Numbered from the stretch's first letter, positions 1-6,001 are shown. The stretch is DNA of 6,028 nucleotides from Bacillus sp. AFS037270 (GCF_002585305.1 NZ_NUNF01000079.1:1-6028), one strand, 5' to 3'. A program made the numbers and translations. The notes: generated by a model from the sequence alone, not told the origin.

Positions 1-14
1 CGTCCGGACCGCCA
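1..14 (+). tRNA. 3' end of tRNA-Asp (partial)
   Basis: The window opens inside a tRNA. Positions 4-10 (CCGGACC) form the 3' acceptor strand, G11 is the discriminator base and 12-14 are an encoded CCA. The tail matches, as I remember it, the end of Bacillus tRNA-Asp (GTC), whose 5' acceptor strand would be GGTCCGG. Asp identity also fits the G73 discriminator and the Asp-...-His-Gln order of Bacillus clusters. The anticodon lies outside the window, so the identity is an inference from the acceptor sequence. Confidence 0.75.
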
Positions 15-56
15 TTTTTAAATTTGTAGCTTAGCTGCTATTGATATATATATTTT

Positions 57-133
57 GGCGGTTGTGGCGAAGTGGTTAACGCATCGGATTGTGGTTCCGA
101 CATTCGTGGGTTCGATTCCCATCAGCCGCCCCA
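57..133 (+). tRNA. tRNA-His (anticodon GTG)
   Basis: A full cloverleaf is visible. The acceptor strands 58-64 (GCGGTTG) and 123-129 (CAGCCGC) pair. The anticodon stem TCGGA/TCCGA encloses the loop TTGTGGT, giving anticodon GTG. The T loop carries TTCGATT, and CCA is encoded at 131-133. G57 pairs with discriminator C130, which is the encoded G-1:C73 pair diagnostic of histidine tRNA and needed by histidyl-tRNA synthetase. The mature RNA therefore probably begins at 57, although annotation pipelines may start it at 58. Confidence 0.97.
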
Positions 134-156
134 TTTTATCTTTTTAAAAAAACTAT

Positions 157-231
157 TGGGCTATAGCCAAGCGGTAAGGCATCGCACTTTGACTGCGACA
201 TGCGTTGGTTCAAATCCAGCTAGCCCAGCCA
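157..231 (+). tRNA. tRNA-Gln (anticodon TTG)
   Basis: The acceptor stem TGGGCTA/TAGCCCA is followed by discriminator G228 and an encoded CCA at 229-231. The anticodon loop CTTTGAC gives TTG, which reads CAA and CAG. The U1-A72 first pair is typical of tRNA-Gln. It lies 23 bases after tRNA-His in the same operon. Confidence 0.97.
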
Positions 232-238
232 TTTTTAA

Positions 239-312
<74 letters not shown>

Positions 313-324
313 AATCTTTATATT

Positions 325-398
325 GCGGGTGTAGTTTACTGGTAAAACCTCAGCCTTCCAAGCTGATGTAGTGGGTTCGATTCCCATCACCCGCTCCA
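325..398 (+). tRNA. tRNA-Gly (anticodon TCC)
   Basis: The acceptor stem GCGGGTG/CACCCGC is followed by discriminator T395 and CCA at 396-398. The anticodon loop CTTCCAA gives TCC, which reads GGA and GGG. The T loop is TTCGATT. It lies 12 bases after tRNA-Cys. Confidence 0.97.
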
Positions 399-402
399 AT
401 AT

Positions 403-476
<74 letters not shown>

Positions 477-482
477 CTTAAT

Positions 483-520
483 AAAATGCTTGATTTCCAT
501 TTGGGAGTCAGGCATTTTTT
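483..520 (+). terminator. Intrinsic terminator of the tRNA operon
   Basis: Positions 483-498 pair with 503-518 as an uninterrupted 16-bp stem (four G-T pairs) around an ATTT loop. The 3' arm runs into TTTTTT at 515-520. The A-tract at the base mirrors the T-run, so it may also work leftward. It directly follows tRNA-Ile and ends the tRNA transcript. Confidence 0.92.
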
Positions 521-548
521 ATATGTGAGATATTTTTGATTGTTTATG

Positions 549-848
549 TTGTTGATGGACAAAAAGAACACATAAGCATACGACTAAGTTCGATGAAACA
601 TTCATGAGGACAAAAAGAGGGCAGTCAAAGCCATCGCTGTCCACATAGAGCGTTCATGAGGACAAAAAAAGAAGAATTCAAGCGAGAGCTGTCCACATGG
701 AGTGCTCATGAGGACAAAAAGACGGCAGCCAAAGCCATCTCTGTCCGTATGAAGCGTTCATGAGGACAAAAGGGCGCTCCATACCATCAATGTCCGCATA
801 GAATACCCACCCATCATGTGAACAATCCCTATAGCTGTCCGCTCAGCA
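549..848. repeat. Imperfect 52-bp tandem repeat array with GGACA/TGTCC inverted repeats
   Basis: This fills the gene-free stretch between the tRNA terminator and the HAD gene. Three units of exactly 52 bp (601-652, 653-704, 705-756) and a 50-bp unit (757-806) each begin TTCATGAGGACAAAA (C for the first T in the third) and carry TGTCC near their 3' end, followed by a CATAGAGCG-like block. Degenerate copies flank them at about 549-600 and 807-848. GGACA and TGTCC can pair within a unit or across the unit boundary. The middle of unit 1 resembles that of unit 3 (both contain CAAAGCCATC), so duplication is likely. The period is not a multiple of three and no credible ORF crosses the array. The role is unknown; it may be a small intergenic repeat family, or act as a 3'-end structure for the leftward HAD gene, which has no clear terminator. 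Confidence 0.85.
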
Positions 849-855
849 CTAACTA

Positions 856-1647
856 TTAAGAGGCAAGCCCTTCCTCCAACAGTCCCACCTTGATAAGTCC
901 ATTAAGGATTCCATTTTTAGAAGAAGAGGTTGTGATGACATCCGCCGCTGCTTTTGCTTCAGGCACGGCATTCCCCATCGCTACACCTGTTCCTACCGTT
1001 GTCAACATCTCAATGTCATTTAATCCATCCCCAAAGGCAAAGGCACTTTTTTCATCCATATCTAATACTTCTAGCAGTCTACGAATTCCAATTGCTTTTG
1101 AAGCACCGCGAGGGAGAATGTCGTAGGCTACATCATGCCACTTTACGAAACTGAAATCTGGGAAAAGGTCGATATACTGTTGAGCATCCTCTATACCGCA
1201 ATATAAATGGCCTTGATAGATGGACAATTCGTTATAATACTCTTTATCCACTTCAGGATAGGGCATCATCAATGAATCAAAGCTGGCTTCAATAAACGGA
1301 TGGTTTCTCTCACTAACCTTATAATCTTCATGGCTACAGTAAGCTAACGCATGACCGTTACGAGCCGTTATTGCTGACATGGATTGCAGGACACTAGGTT
1401 TAATTGGATTGGAGTATACCTCTTTTCCTTTGTACACCACATATTGTCCATTCATGGATACATAAGAATCAATATTTAGTTCCTTTTGAATCCAATAAAA
1501 CATTTTTGGGACACGGCCCGTGGCAATGACGGTTTGAATCCCTTTATCCTGAAGCTGACGTACAGCTTTCTTTGTGGACTCTGGTATTACTTTTTTATCA
1601 TCTAATAGAGTTCCATCAATATCAAAAAAAACAATTGGTTGTTTCAT
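856..1647 (-). CDS. Cof-type HAD-IIB family phosphatase
   Basis: This 263-residue cytosolic protein is a haloacid-dehalogenase hydrolase, predicted to dephosphorylate small phosphorylated metabolites such as sugar phosphates through a phospho-aspartate intermediate. All four HAD motifs are visible: motif I DIDGT with nucleophile D9 and acid/base D11; motif II T43 in IATGR; motif III K184; and motif IV GDGLND with D207 and D211. The NG at 66-67 after motif II and the C2-type cap at about 85-180 are typical of Cof/YkrA-like proteins, and the length is normal. I start at the ATG at 1647 because a GGAGG lies 8 bases upstream. An in-frame GTG at 1656 falls inside that Shine-Dalgarno sequence, so a 266-residue form is unlikely. 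The gene follows lacI in the same direction with no obvious terminator between, so it may receive read-through as well as its own promoter. The substrate cannot be told from sequence. Confidence 0.93.
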   Translation of the reverse strand: MKQPIVFFDIDGTLLDDKKVIPESTKKAVRQLQDKGIQTVIATGRVPKMFYWIQKELNIDSYVSMNGQYVVYKGKEVYSNPIKPSVLQSMSAITARNGHALAYCSHEDYKVSERNHPFIEASFDSLMMPYPEVDKEYYNELSIYQGHLYCGIEDAQQYIDLFPDFSFVKWHDVAYDILPRGASKAIGIRRLLEVLDMDEKSAFAFGDGLNDIEMLTTVGTGVAMGNAVPEAKAAADVITTSSSKNGILNGLIKVGLLEEGLAS

Positions 1648-1653
1648 TTTATA

Positions 1654-1660
1654 CACCTCC
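1654..1660 (-). promoter_or_regulatory. Ribosome binding site that sets the HAD gene start
   Basis: On the minus strand GGAGGTG runs from 1660 to 1654, followed by TATAAA and the ATG at 1647. This is close to the anti-Shine-Dalgarno optimum and spacing. The GTG within it is in frame, which explains why automatic calls may start three codons too early. Confidence 0.85.
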
Positions 1661-1666
1661 GGTAGA

Positions 1667-1723
1667 ATACAACACTGTCGTTACGCTCGAGCGGGAACCT
1701 GATCACGCCGACAAGTGTTGTAT
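1667..1723 (-). promoter_or_regulatory. Long leader hairpin just upstream of the HAD gene
   Basis: ATACAACACT at 1667-1676 is the exact reverse complement of AGTGTTGTAT at 1714-1723. GTCG at 1677-1680 continues the stem with CGAC at 1709-1712, leaving A1713 bulged, so the stem is 14 bp. The 28-base interior (1681-1708) contains the palindrome CGCTCGAGCG at 1684-1693. Read leftward, the hairpin ends 6 bases before the GGAGG. No T-run follows the 3' arm in the gene's direction, so it is not a terminator. A translational control element, a transcript-stabilising stem or a protein-binding inverted repeat are possible. I do not recognise a known riboswitch or T-box. Confidence 0.6.
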
Positions 1724-1737
1724 GATCTTGCACCTAA

Positions 1738-1768
1738 AGCATATTTTATGAAACGCGTTTCAGGTCAA
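1738..1768 (-). promoter_or_regulatory. Possible sigma-A promoter of the HAD gene
   Basis: On the minus strand TTGACC (1768-1763) matches five of six -35 bases. The best -10 choices are TATGCT (1743-1738) at a long 19-base spacing or TAAAAT (1748-1743) at a short 14-base spacing. Neither is ideal, so the promoter may need activation or the true elements may be elsewhere. The location, upstream of the leader hairpin, is reasonable. Confidence 0.4.
1749..1762. promoter_or_regulatory. Perfect 14-bp palindrome, likely repressor operator
   Basis: TGAAACGCGTTTCA is a perfect inverted repeat lying directly downstream of the candidate -35 box of the HAD gene, where a bound protein would block RNA polymerase. 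The TGAAA/TTTCA ends resemble LacI/CcpA-type sites. The centre, however, is GC within ACGCGT rather than the CG at positions 7-8 of a standard 14-bp cre. It also differs from the CG-centred palindromes before the kdg operon. The cognate regulator is unknown. Confidence 0.55.
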
Positions 1769-1794
1769 GTATATTTGAGCATTCTTTTATAAAA

Positions 1795-2760
1795 TCATAC
1801 GGTCTCGCGTTTAATTAATGTAACAGGCACTTCTTGATAAAAAGGCTCGTCACTTTGGAAAATCCCTTGCAGAAATAGTTTCTTGCCTATTTCCATAAGA
1901 GGGATTTGGATTGTCGTGATGTGCATCATTTGTGCAATTGGCTGATTGTTAAAACCAATAATGGCTAAATCATTCGGAATGGAGATATTACGATTGTGCG
2001 CACTCGTGACCACTCCTGCTGCCACTTCATCACTTGTTACCAGCAAAGCGGAAGGGGGATTAGCCATTTGTTCAACTTTATCGACTACTTTTTCGCCATC
2101 TTCAAAATGGAGACAGTGACTAATAATATATTCGGGATTGTAGGACAGCTGATATTTTTCAATAAAATGCTGATAGGCTAAAGCTCTATTTTTGCTATTT
2201 GTACCCGAGCTGCGGTAGATACAATAGCCGATTTTACGATGACCTTTCTCGTATAAGTACTCAAGAGCTGTCATGAAACCCTGATAGTGGTCTACAAATG
2301 TGGAGGGAACTTCCCTGCCCCTCGTATCTTCACATAATGTAATCGGGCCATAGGATAAATATTCTTCGATAATGGGCCAGCTGGAGATCCTTGAACAAAT
2401 AATTAAGCCATCAATCTGCTTTTGTTTAAGCATTTGCAAGGCCTCAAGCTCCTTATCCTCATCGTAGTTGGTCTGAAATAGGACTAGTTTATAGTTATGG
2501 CGTAATGCTTCCGCAGCGATTCCCTTTATTAAGCGAGAAAAGTATGGATGGTCAATAAAGGGCACGACCACACCAATAAGAAAGGTCTTGCCCATGCTTA
2601 AATGGACCGCATTAATATTGGGCTGATAATTACTTTCCTTAATGGCGGCTAAGACCTTTTCTCTTTTTTCCTCACTTACATAGGGGTGATTATTCAAGAC
2701 CCTTGAAACAGTGGTTACTGAAACTCCAGCCATCTTGGATAAATCTCTAATGTTTGTCAT
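1795..2760 (-). CDS. LacI-family transcriptional repressor
   Basis: This 321-residue DNA-binding protein probably controls the divergent sugar-acid operon. An N-terminal LacI helix-turn-helix spans about residues 4-23 (IRDLSKMAGVSVTTVSRVLN). The hinge at about 47-57 keeps the minor-groove leucine (L54) but has H53 where R is common. Residues 59-321 form the two-lobed periplasmic-binding-protein-like effector and dimerisation domain, with the family's GF-x-x...TT-x-x-x-P-x-x-x-x-G block starting at G269. Length is normal. The ATG at 2760 fits the HTH position; its Shine-Dalgarno is modest, with AGGT ending 6 bases upstream. The effector is probably a sugar acid or its phosphorylated derivative, judged from the neighbours only. 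Divergent placement with shared control DNA suggests autoregulation. I cannot say whether it is the orthologue of Bacillus KdgR, so no symbol is given. Confidence 0.93.
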   Translation of the reverse strand: MTNIRDLSKMAGVSVTTVSRVLNNHPYVSEEKREKVLAAIKESNYQPNINAVHLSMGKTFLIGVVVPFIDHPYFSRLIKGIAAEALRHNYKLVLFQTNYDEDKELEALQMLKQKQIDGLIICSRISSWPIIEEYLSYGPITLCEDTRGREVPSTFVDHYQGFMTALEYLYEKGHRKIGYCIYRSSGTNSKNRALAYQHFIEKYQLSYNPEYIISHCLHFEDGEKVVDKVEQMANPPSALLVTSDEVAAGVVTSAHNRNISIPNDLAIIGFNNQPIAQMMHITTIQIPLMEIGKKLFLQGIFQSDEPFYQEVPVTLIKRETV

Positions 2761-2795
2761 CTCATTACCTACCCTAATTCGTGCTAGTTAATACG

Positions 2796-2824
2796 ATTAT
2801 AGTACATAGGGCATATTTTTTAAA
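2796..2824 (-). promoter_or_regulatory. Promoter of the lacI-family gene
   Basis: On the minus strand a perfect -10 TATAAT (2801-2796) is preceded, after 17 bases, by a weak -35 TTTAAA (2824-2819). Transcription would start near 2789, giving a leader of about 30 bases. The -35 box is only 8 bases from that of the opposing operon promoter, so the two promoters may compete or be controlled together. Confidence 0.65.
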
Positions 2825-2832
2825 AAATATGC

Positions 2833-2862
2833 TTGCAAAAACGCTTTCATTGGGTTTATAAT
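2833..2862 (+). promoter_or_regulatory. Sigma-A promoter of the sugar-acid operon
   Basis: A perfect -10 TATAAT (2857-2862) lies 18 bases after a -35-like TTGCAA (2833-2838). The predicted start is near 2868-2870, giving a leader of about 67 bases. The weak -35 overlaps a cre-like site, and the operator palindromes begin at the predicted start of transcription. Confidence 0.8.
2836..2849 (-). promoter_or_regulatory. Catabolite-response element (cre)-like site
   Basis: On the minus strand 2849-2836 reads TGAAAGCGTTTTTG. The first nine bases (TGAAAGCGT) and the following T-run fit the Bacillus cre consensus TGWAANCGNTNWCA; only the final CA is missing. It covers the end of the -35 box and half the spacer of the operon promoter, a position where CcpA with HPr-Ser-P would repress. 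This suggests carbon catabolite repression, as expected for a sugar-acid operon. Confidence 0.6.
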
Positions 2863-2867
2863 ACAGA

Positions 2868-2906
2868 TAAATCGATTTACTAAACCGATTTACTAAAACG
2901 TTTTAG
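2868..2906. promoter_or_regulatory. Three CG-centred operator palindromes at 13-bp spacing
   Basis: TAAATCGATTTA (2868-2879) is a perfect palindrome. TAAACCGATTTA (2881-2892) is one pair short of perfect. CTAAAACGTTTTAG (2893-2906) is a perfect 14-bp palindrome. Their central CG steps are at 2873/2874, 2886/2887 and 2899/2900, exactly 13 bp apart, so the block also reads as three tandem 13-mers from 2869 to 2907. Central CG with AT-rich flanks is typical of LacI-family operators, and the divergent lacI-type gene is the natural partner. The array starts at the predicted transcription start, fitting repression by blocking initiation or early elongation. Confidence 0.75.
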
Positions 2907-2936
2907 AATAATGTTCATCTAGAAAGGATCTTTATT

Positions 2937-3701
2937 ATGAAAAACGTGATTGTCCCGTTAAATGCTTTTGACAGCAGCGAAGTGACAACAAATGGTCAAA
3001 GCTCATTTGTAAAACTGATTGCTGAGGCCGGAGCTTATGGTATAGAGATTCGCCGCGAATTATTGCCGGCAGGCGACCATCAGCTTGATCAAATAAAAAG
3101 TGAAATTGACCGCTTTGGGCTATTCACTGTTTATTCTGCTCCAATTGAATGCTGGAAAGAGGATTGTCAGTTAAACAAAGAGCAGTTGAATAACATTTTT
3201 CAAGAAGCTGTTGTCCTAGGTGCAAACTGGGTAAAGGTATCATTAGGGCATTTTCAGCAAGATAAATCAAATATCGTCGAACTAGGTGAGTTCCTAAAGA
3301 AGCAAAAGGAAATACAACTGTTGGTTGAAAATGATCAGACCCCTTATGGAGGAAATGTTCAGCATCTACAGGTATTTTTTGAAAGCGTTGTCGAACAGGA
3401 GGTACCAGTCAAAATGACCTTTGATGCAGGAAACTGGTATTATTCCGGGCAGGATGTAGAGGAAGCGCTCAAAAAACTGACTCCATATGTCAGCTATCTT
3501 CATTTAAAACAAGTTACGAAAACGCTTGAAACCATACCGCTTCAGCCGGTTGGGGAACACAGCTGGAAGAAAGTAATGAGTAGTTTTCCGGCCGATATCG
3601 TGAAGGCACTAGAGTTTCCAATTGTTCCGAAAGAAAAAACGAAGGACTATATCCAAATGATTACGGATATGGCTAGAGAAAGAGAGGCGTTATTATCATG
3701 A
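2937..3701 (+). CDS. TIM-barrel sugar isomerase/epimerase-like enzyme
   Basis: This 254-residue cytosolic protein fits the xylose-isomerase-like TIM-barrel superfamily (AP endonuclease 2 fold, COG1082 type). Family-type metal or active-site residues appear in order: E37 (GIEIR), E131 (LLVEND), D163 (FDAGN), H189 (LHLK) and E226 (LEFPI). The family includes ketose 3-epimerases, hydroxypyruvate isomerases, inosose dehydratase (IolE) and 3-dehydroshikimate dehydratase, so the chemistry could be isomerisation, epimerisation or dehydration. The ATG at 2937 follows AGAAAGGA by 8 bases. Its TGA overlaps the kdgK start as ATGA, which implies translational coupling. As first gene of an operon with KDG kinase and a sugar-acid-type permease, it most likely makes the kinase's substrate. 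I do not recognise a characterised orthologue. Length is on the short side of normal and all expected ligands are kept, so it should be active. Confidence 0.88.
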   Translation: MKNVIVPLNAFDSSEVTTNGQSSFVKLIAEAGAYGIEIRRELLPAGDHQLDQIKSEIDRFGLFTVYSAPIECWKEDCQLNKEQLNNIFQEAVVLGANWVKVSLGHFQQDKSNIVELGEFLKKQKEIQLLVENDQTPYGGNVQHLQVFFESVVEQEVPVKMTFDAGNWYYSGQDVEEALKKLTPYVSYLHLKQVTKTLETIPLQPVGEHSWKKVMSSFPADIVKALEFPIVPKEKTKDYIQMITDMAREREALLS

Positions 3702-4657
3702 AACAGCTAGATGTTGTCACTTTTGGAGAAGCGATGACGATGTTTATCGCCAATCAACCGGGTGCGTTACATGAAGTAAGTCAATTTACACGGGAACTTG
3801 CTGGTGCGGAAACCAACGTTGCTATTGGTCTTGCAAGGCTTGGACTTTCCGCCGGCTGGGCAAGTAAGCTTGGGAATGATGCATTTGGCAGGTTCGTTAT
3901 CGACCGCCTAAAAAATGAAAACGTCAACATTGATCATGTATGGTTTGATGACAAGTATCCAACAGGATTTCAGTTGAAATCAAAGGTGCTTGAAGGTGAT
4001 CCTGAGGTACAATATTTTCGAAAAGGGTCGGCAGCCAGTCATTTAAATGCAGCTGATTTTAAGGAAGAGTACTTTTTAACAGCAAAACACATGCATATGA
4101 CGGGGATTCCATTAGCGATTTCAGAAGAGGCAAGGGAATTTGCTAATCATGCGTTAGCCTTTATGAAAAAAAGTGGCCGCACCGTTTCCTTTGATACGAA
4201 TTTGCGCCCAAGTCTTTGGAGTTCACAGAAAGAAATGGTTAAACATATTAACGAAGCGGCATTTCAGGCTGATTATGTTCTGCCAGGGATTGCTGAGGGC
4301 GAAATTTTAACCGGTTTCAAAGATCCTCGTGATATAGCTTCTTTTTACCTTGATAAAGGTGTTAAGCTTGTCGTGATTAAGCTTGGCGGCGCGGGGGCAT
4401 TTTATAAAACAAAGTCAGAAGAAGGGACGGTGCCAGGATTTAAAGTGGAGAAAATTATTGATACCGTGGGCGCTGGTGACGGATTTGCGGTAGGAGTTAT
4501 TAGTGGATTACTAGATGGACTCAACATCAAAGAGGCGGTTATAAGAGGAAACGCGATTGGTTCCCTTGCAGTTCAAGCACCGGGAGACAATGATGGTTAT
4601 CCGACAAAAGATAAGTTGTTAACTTATATCGAAAAAAATTTCCAGGGAGTGAAATAG
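3698..4657 (+). CDS. kdgK: 2-dehydro-3-deoxygluconokinase (KDG kinase)
   Basis: This 319-residue PfkB/ribokinase-family enzyme phosphorylates 2-keto-3-deoxy-D-gluconate with ATP to KDPG in the cytosol, the step before aldolase cleavage to pyruvate and glyceraldehyde-3-phosphate. The N-terminal FGEAM (9-13), GAETN (36-40) and GNDAFG (59-64) are sugar-binding family motifs. The C-terminal DTVGAGDGFAVG holds the GAGD anion hole (258-261) with catalytic base D261. Long stretches match B. subtilis KdgK as I remember it (GIAEGE-LTG; VGAGDGFAVGVISG; RGNAIG; VQAPGD-DG), and the length is similar (about 324 there). The ATG at 3698 overlaps the upstream stop and follows AGAGAGG by 10 bases. In B. subtilis kdgK sits with kdgR, kdgA and kdgT; here the KDPG aldolase is missing and different partners flank it. 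A related 2-keto-3-deoxy acid as true substrate cannot be excluded. Confidence 0.9.
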   Translation: MKQLDVVTFGEAMTMFIANQPGALHEVSQFTRELAGAETNVAIGLARLGLSAGWASKLGNDAFGRFVIDRLKNENVNIDHVWFDDKYPTGFQLKSKVLEGDPEVQYFRKGSAASHLNAADFKEEYFLTAKHMHMTGIPLAISEEAREFANHALAFMKKSGRTVSFDTNLRPSLWSSQKEMVKHINEAAFQADYVLPGIAEGEILTGFKDPRDIASFYLDKGVKLVVIKLGGAGAFYKTKSEEGTVPGFKVEKIIDTVGAGDGFAVGVISGLLDGLNIKEAVIRGNAIGSLAVQAPGDNDGYPTKDKLLTYIEKNFQGVK

Positions 4658-4658
4658 G

Positions 4659-5945
4659 ATGAAACAAACGATCGCAAAACAAAGATGGCTTCGCTTAATT
4701 CCAATTGCGTTCATCACCTACAGTCTTGCATATCTTGACCGTGCTAACTATGGTTTCGGGGCAGCGGCAGGATTAGCAAAGGATCTTCATATTACACCTG
4801 GTACTTCATCATTACTTGGCTCGCTATTTTTCTTAGGTTATTTCTTTTTCCAAGTGCCTGGTGCTAGTTATGCTGAAAAGAAAAGTGCAAAGAAACTGAT
4901 TTTCTGGTCATTGATTTTATGGGGCGGTTTAGCATCAGCGACTGGTTTAATCACCAATATTAAACTATTATTTGTGATTCGGTTTGCGCTGGGGGTAGTG
5001 GAAAGTGCTGTTATGCCGGCAATGCTTGTATTCTTAAGCCACTGGTTTACAAAAGCAGAACGTTCTCGTGCGAATACATTCCTAATTTTAGGTAACCCTG
5101 CTACTGTTTTATGGATGTCAATTGTATCCGGTTACTTATTAAACTCTGTAGGCTGGAGATGGATGTTTATTATTGAAGGTCTTCCAGCTGTTATTTGGGC
5201 TTTCATTTGGTGGAAAATTGTTGATGATAAACCAAAAGAAGCAAAATGGTTAACAGAAGAAGAAAAACGTGATTTTGAACTACAATTAGAAAAAGAACAA
5301 GAGGGTTTGAAAGCGGTTAAAAATTACGGTGAAGCATTCAAATCAAAACCAGTTATTTTATTAAGTGCTCAATATTTCCTTTGGAGCATTGGGGTATATG
5401 GGTTTGTGATGTGGCTTCCATCGATTATTAAGGCTGCACCAAACATGGATATTGTGACAACAGGCTGGTTATCATCTGTACCTTATATCTTAGCAGTTGT
5501 GTTAATGCTAGCGGCTTCCTATTTCTCAGATAAAACGTTAAACCGCAGCGGTTTTGTTTGGCCATTCCTATTCATTGGTGCAGTTGCCTTTTATGCTTCA
5601 TATGCGATTGGCACAAATCATTTCTGGATTTCGTTTATCCTGCTTGTAATTGCAGGCGGGGCAATGTACGCTCCATACGGACCGTTCTTTGCGATTATTC
5701 CTGAGATCCTCCCTCGTAATGTGGCAGGTGGTGCAATGGCTCTTATTAACAGTATGGGTGCGTTAGGTTCATTTGTTGGTTCGTATATTGTTGGGTACTT
5801 AAATGGAGCTACAGGTGGATTTGGTGCGTCTTACATCTTTATGGCAGGTTCATTATTCCTTTCTGCACTCTTAACTGTTTGGGCGGTAAAGGCTGCAAAA
5901 AAGGAAAGTAACCGCAAGTCATCTGGGGTGAAAATAACTGCTTAA
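4659..5945 (+). CDS. MFS permease, anion:cation symporter family, likely sugar-acid importer
   Basis: This 428-residue membrane protein has about 12 hydrophobic segments split by a charged cytoplasmic loop at about 188-230, the usual MFS 6+6 layout. The first segment carries YLDRANYGF (25-33), a hallmark of the anion:cation symporter (ACS) family that holds hexuronate (ExuT), glucarate, rhamnonate and tartrate permeases. Further family signs are RFALGVVE (108-115), WFTKAERSRA (129-138) and GWRWMFIIEGLPA (165-177). It probably imports an organic-acid sugar with protons. The ATG at 4659 lies one base after the kdgK stop, with AGGGAG ending 9 bases upstream, so it is firmly in the operon. It is not the KdgT-type carrier of B. 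subtilis. Substrate inference rests on KdgK next door: an aldonate, hexuronate or KDG itself. The C-terminus is short and basic; the length is normal and no truncation is seen. Confidence 0.9.
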   Translation: MKQTIAKQRWLRLIPIAFITYSLAYLDRANYGFGAAAGLAKDLHITPGTSSLLGSLFFLGYFFFQVPGASYAEKKSAKKLIFWSLILWGGLASATGLITNIKLLFVIRFALGVVESAVMPAMLVFLSHWFTKAERSRANTFLILGNPATVLWMSIVSGYLLNSVGWRWMFIIEGLPAVIWAFIWWKIVDDKPKEAKWLTEEEKRDFELQLEKEQEGLKAVKNYGEAFKSKPVILLSAQYFLWSIGVYGFVMWLPSIIKAAPNMDIVTTGWLSSVPYILAVVLMLAASYFSDKTLNRSGFVWPFLFIGAVAFYASYAIGTNHFWISFILLVIAGGAMYAPYGPFFAIIPEILPRNVAGGAMALINSMGALGSFVGSYIVGYLNGATGGFGASYIFMAGSLFLSALLTVWAVKAAKKESNRKSSGVKITA

Positions 5946-5963
5946 AGTTGAAAAACTAGTGAT

Positions 5964-6001
5964 GGATGATAGGCGGCGCAGCCACCTATCATCCTCTTTT
6001 T
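5964..6001 (+). terminator. Intrinsic terminator of the sugar-acid operon
   Basis: GGATGATAGG (5964-5973) pairs fully with CCTATCATCC (5985-5994). After a C/A mismatch the stem continues as GGC (5975-5977) with GCC (5981-5983) around a GCA loop. The 3' arm is followed by TCTTTTT. It begins 18 bases after the permease stop and marks the end of the three-gene operon. The last 27 bases of the window hold nothing I can identify. Confidence 0.9.

Noticed and set aside
549..848. CRISPR-like array (repeat about 33 bp running from TGTCC to GGACAAAAAGA, spacers about 18-20 bp)
   Set aside because: The spacers would be too short and two of them are similar to each other, the repeats are imperfect, and no cas genes are nearby. 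It is better described as a 52-bp tandem repeat.
890..1154. Two overlapping plus-strand ORFs opposite the HAD gene
   Set aside because: Both lie antisense within a gene with complete HAD motifs, lack convincing ribosome binding sites and have low-quality composition. They are reading-frame shadows.
1648..1656. GTG start giving a 266-residue HAD protein
   Set aside because: The GTG lies inside the GGAGGTG ribosome binding site of the ATG at 1647, and family members begin a few residues before the DIDGT motif.
1667..1723. T-box or known riboswitch, or terminator of the lacI gene
   Set aside because: I see no T-box AGGGTGG-type sequence or other known aptamer core, and no T-run follows the stem in the direction of transcription.
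1749..1762. Canonical CcpA cre site
   Set aside because: The central CG of a 14-bp cre should be at positions 7-8, but here those positions are GC. It was kept only as an unassigned operator.
1996..2181. 61-codon plus-strand ORF opposite the lacI-family gene
   Set aside because: It is antisense within a complete LacI protein and has no supported start or recognisable domain.
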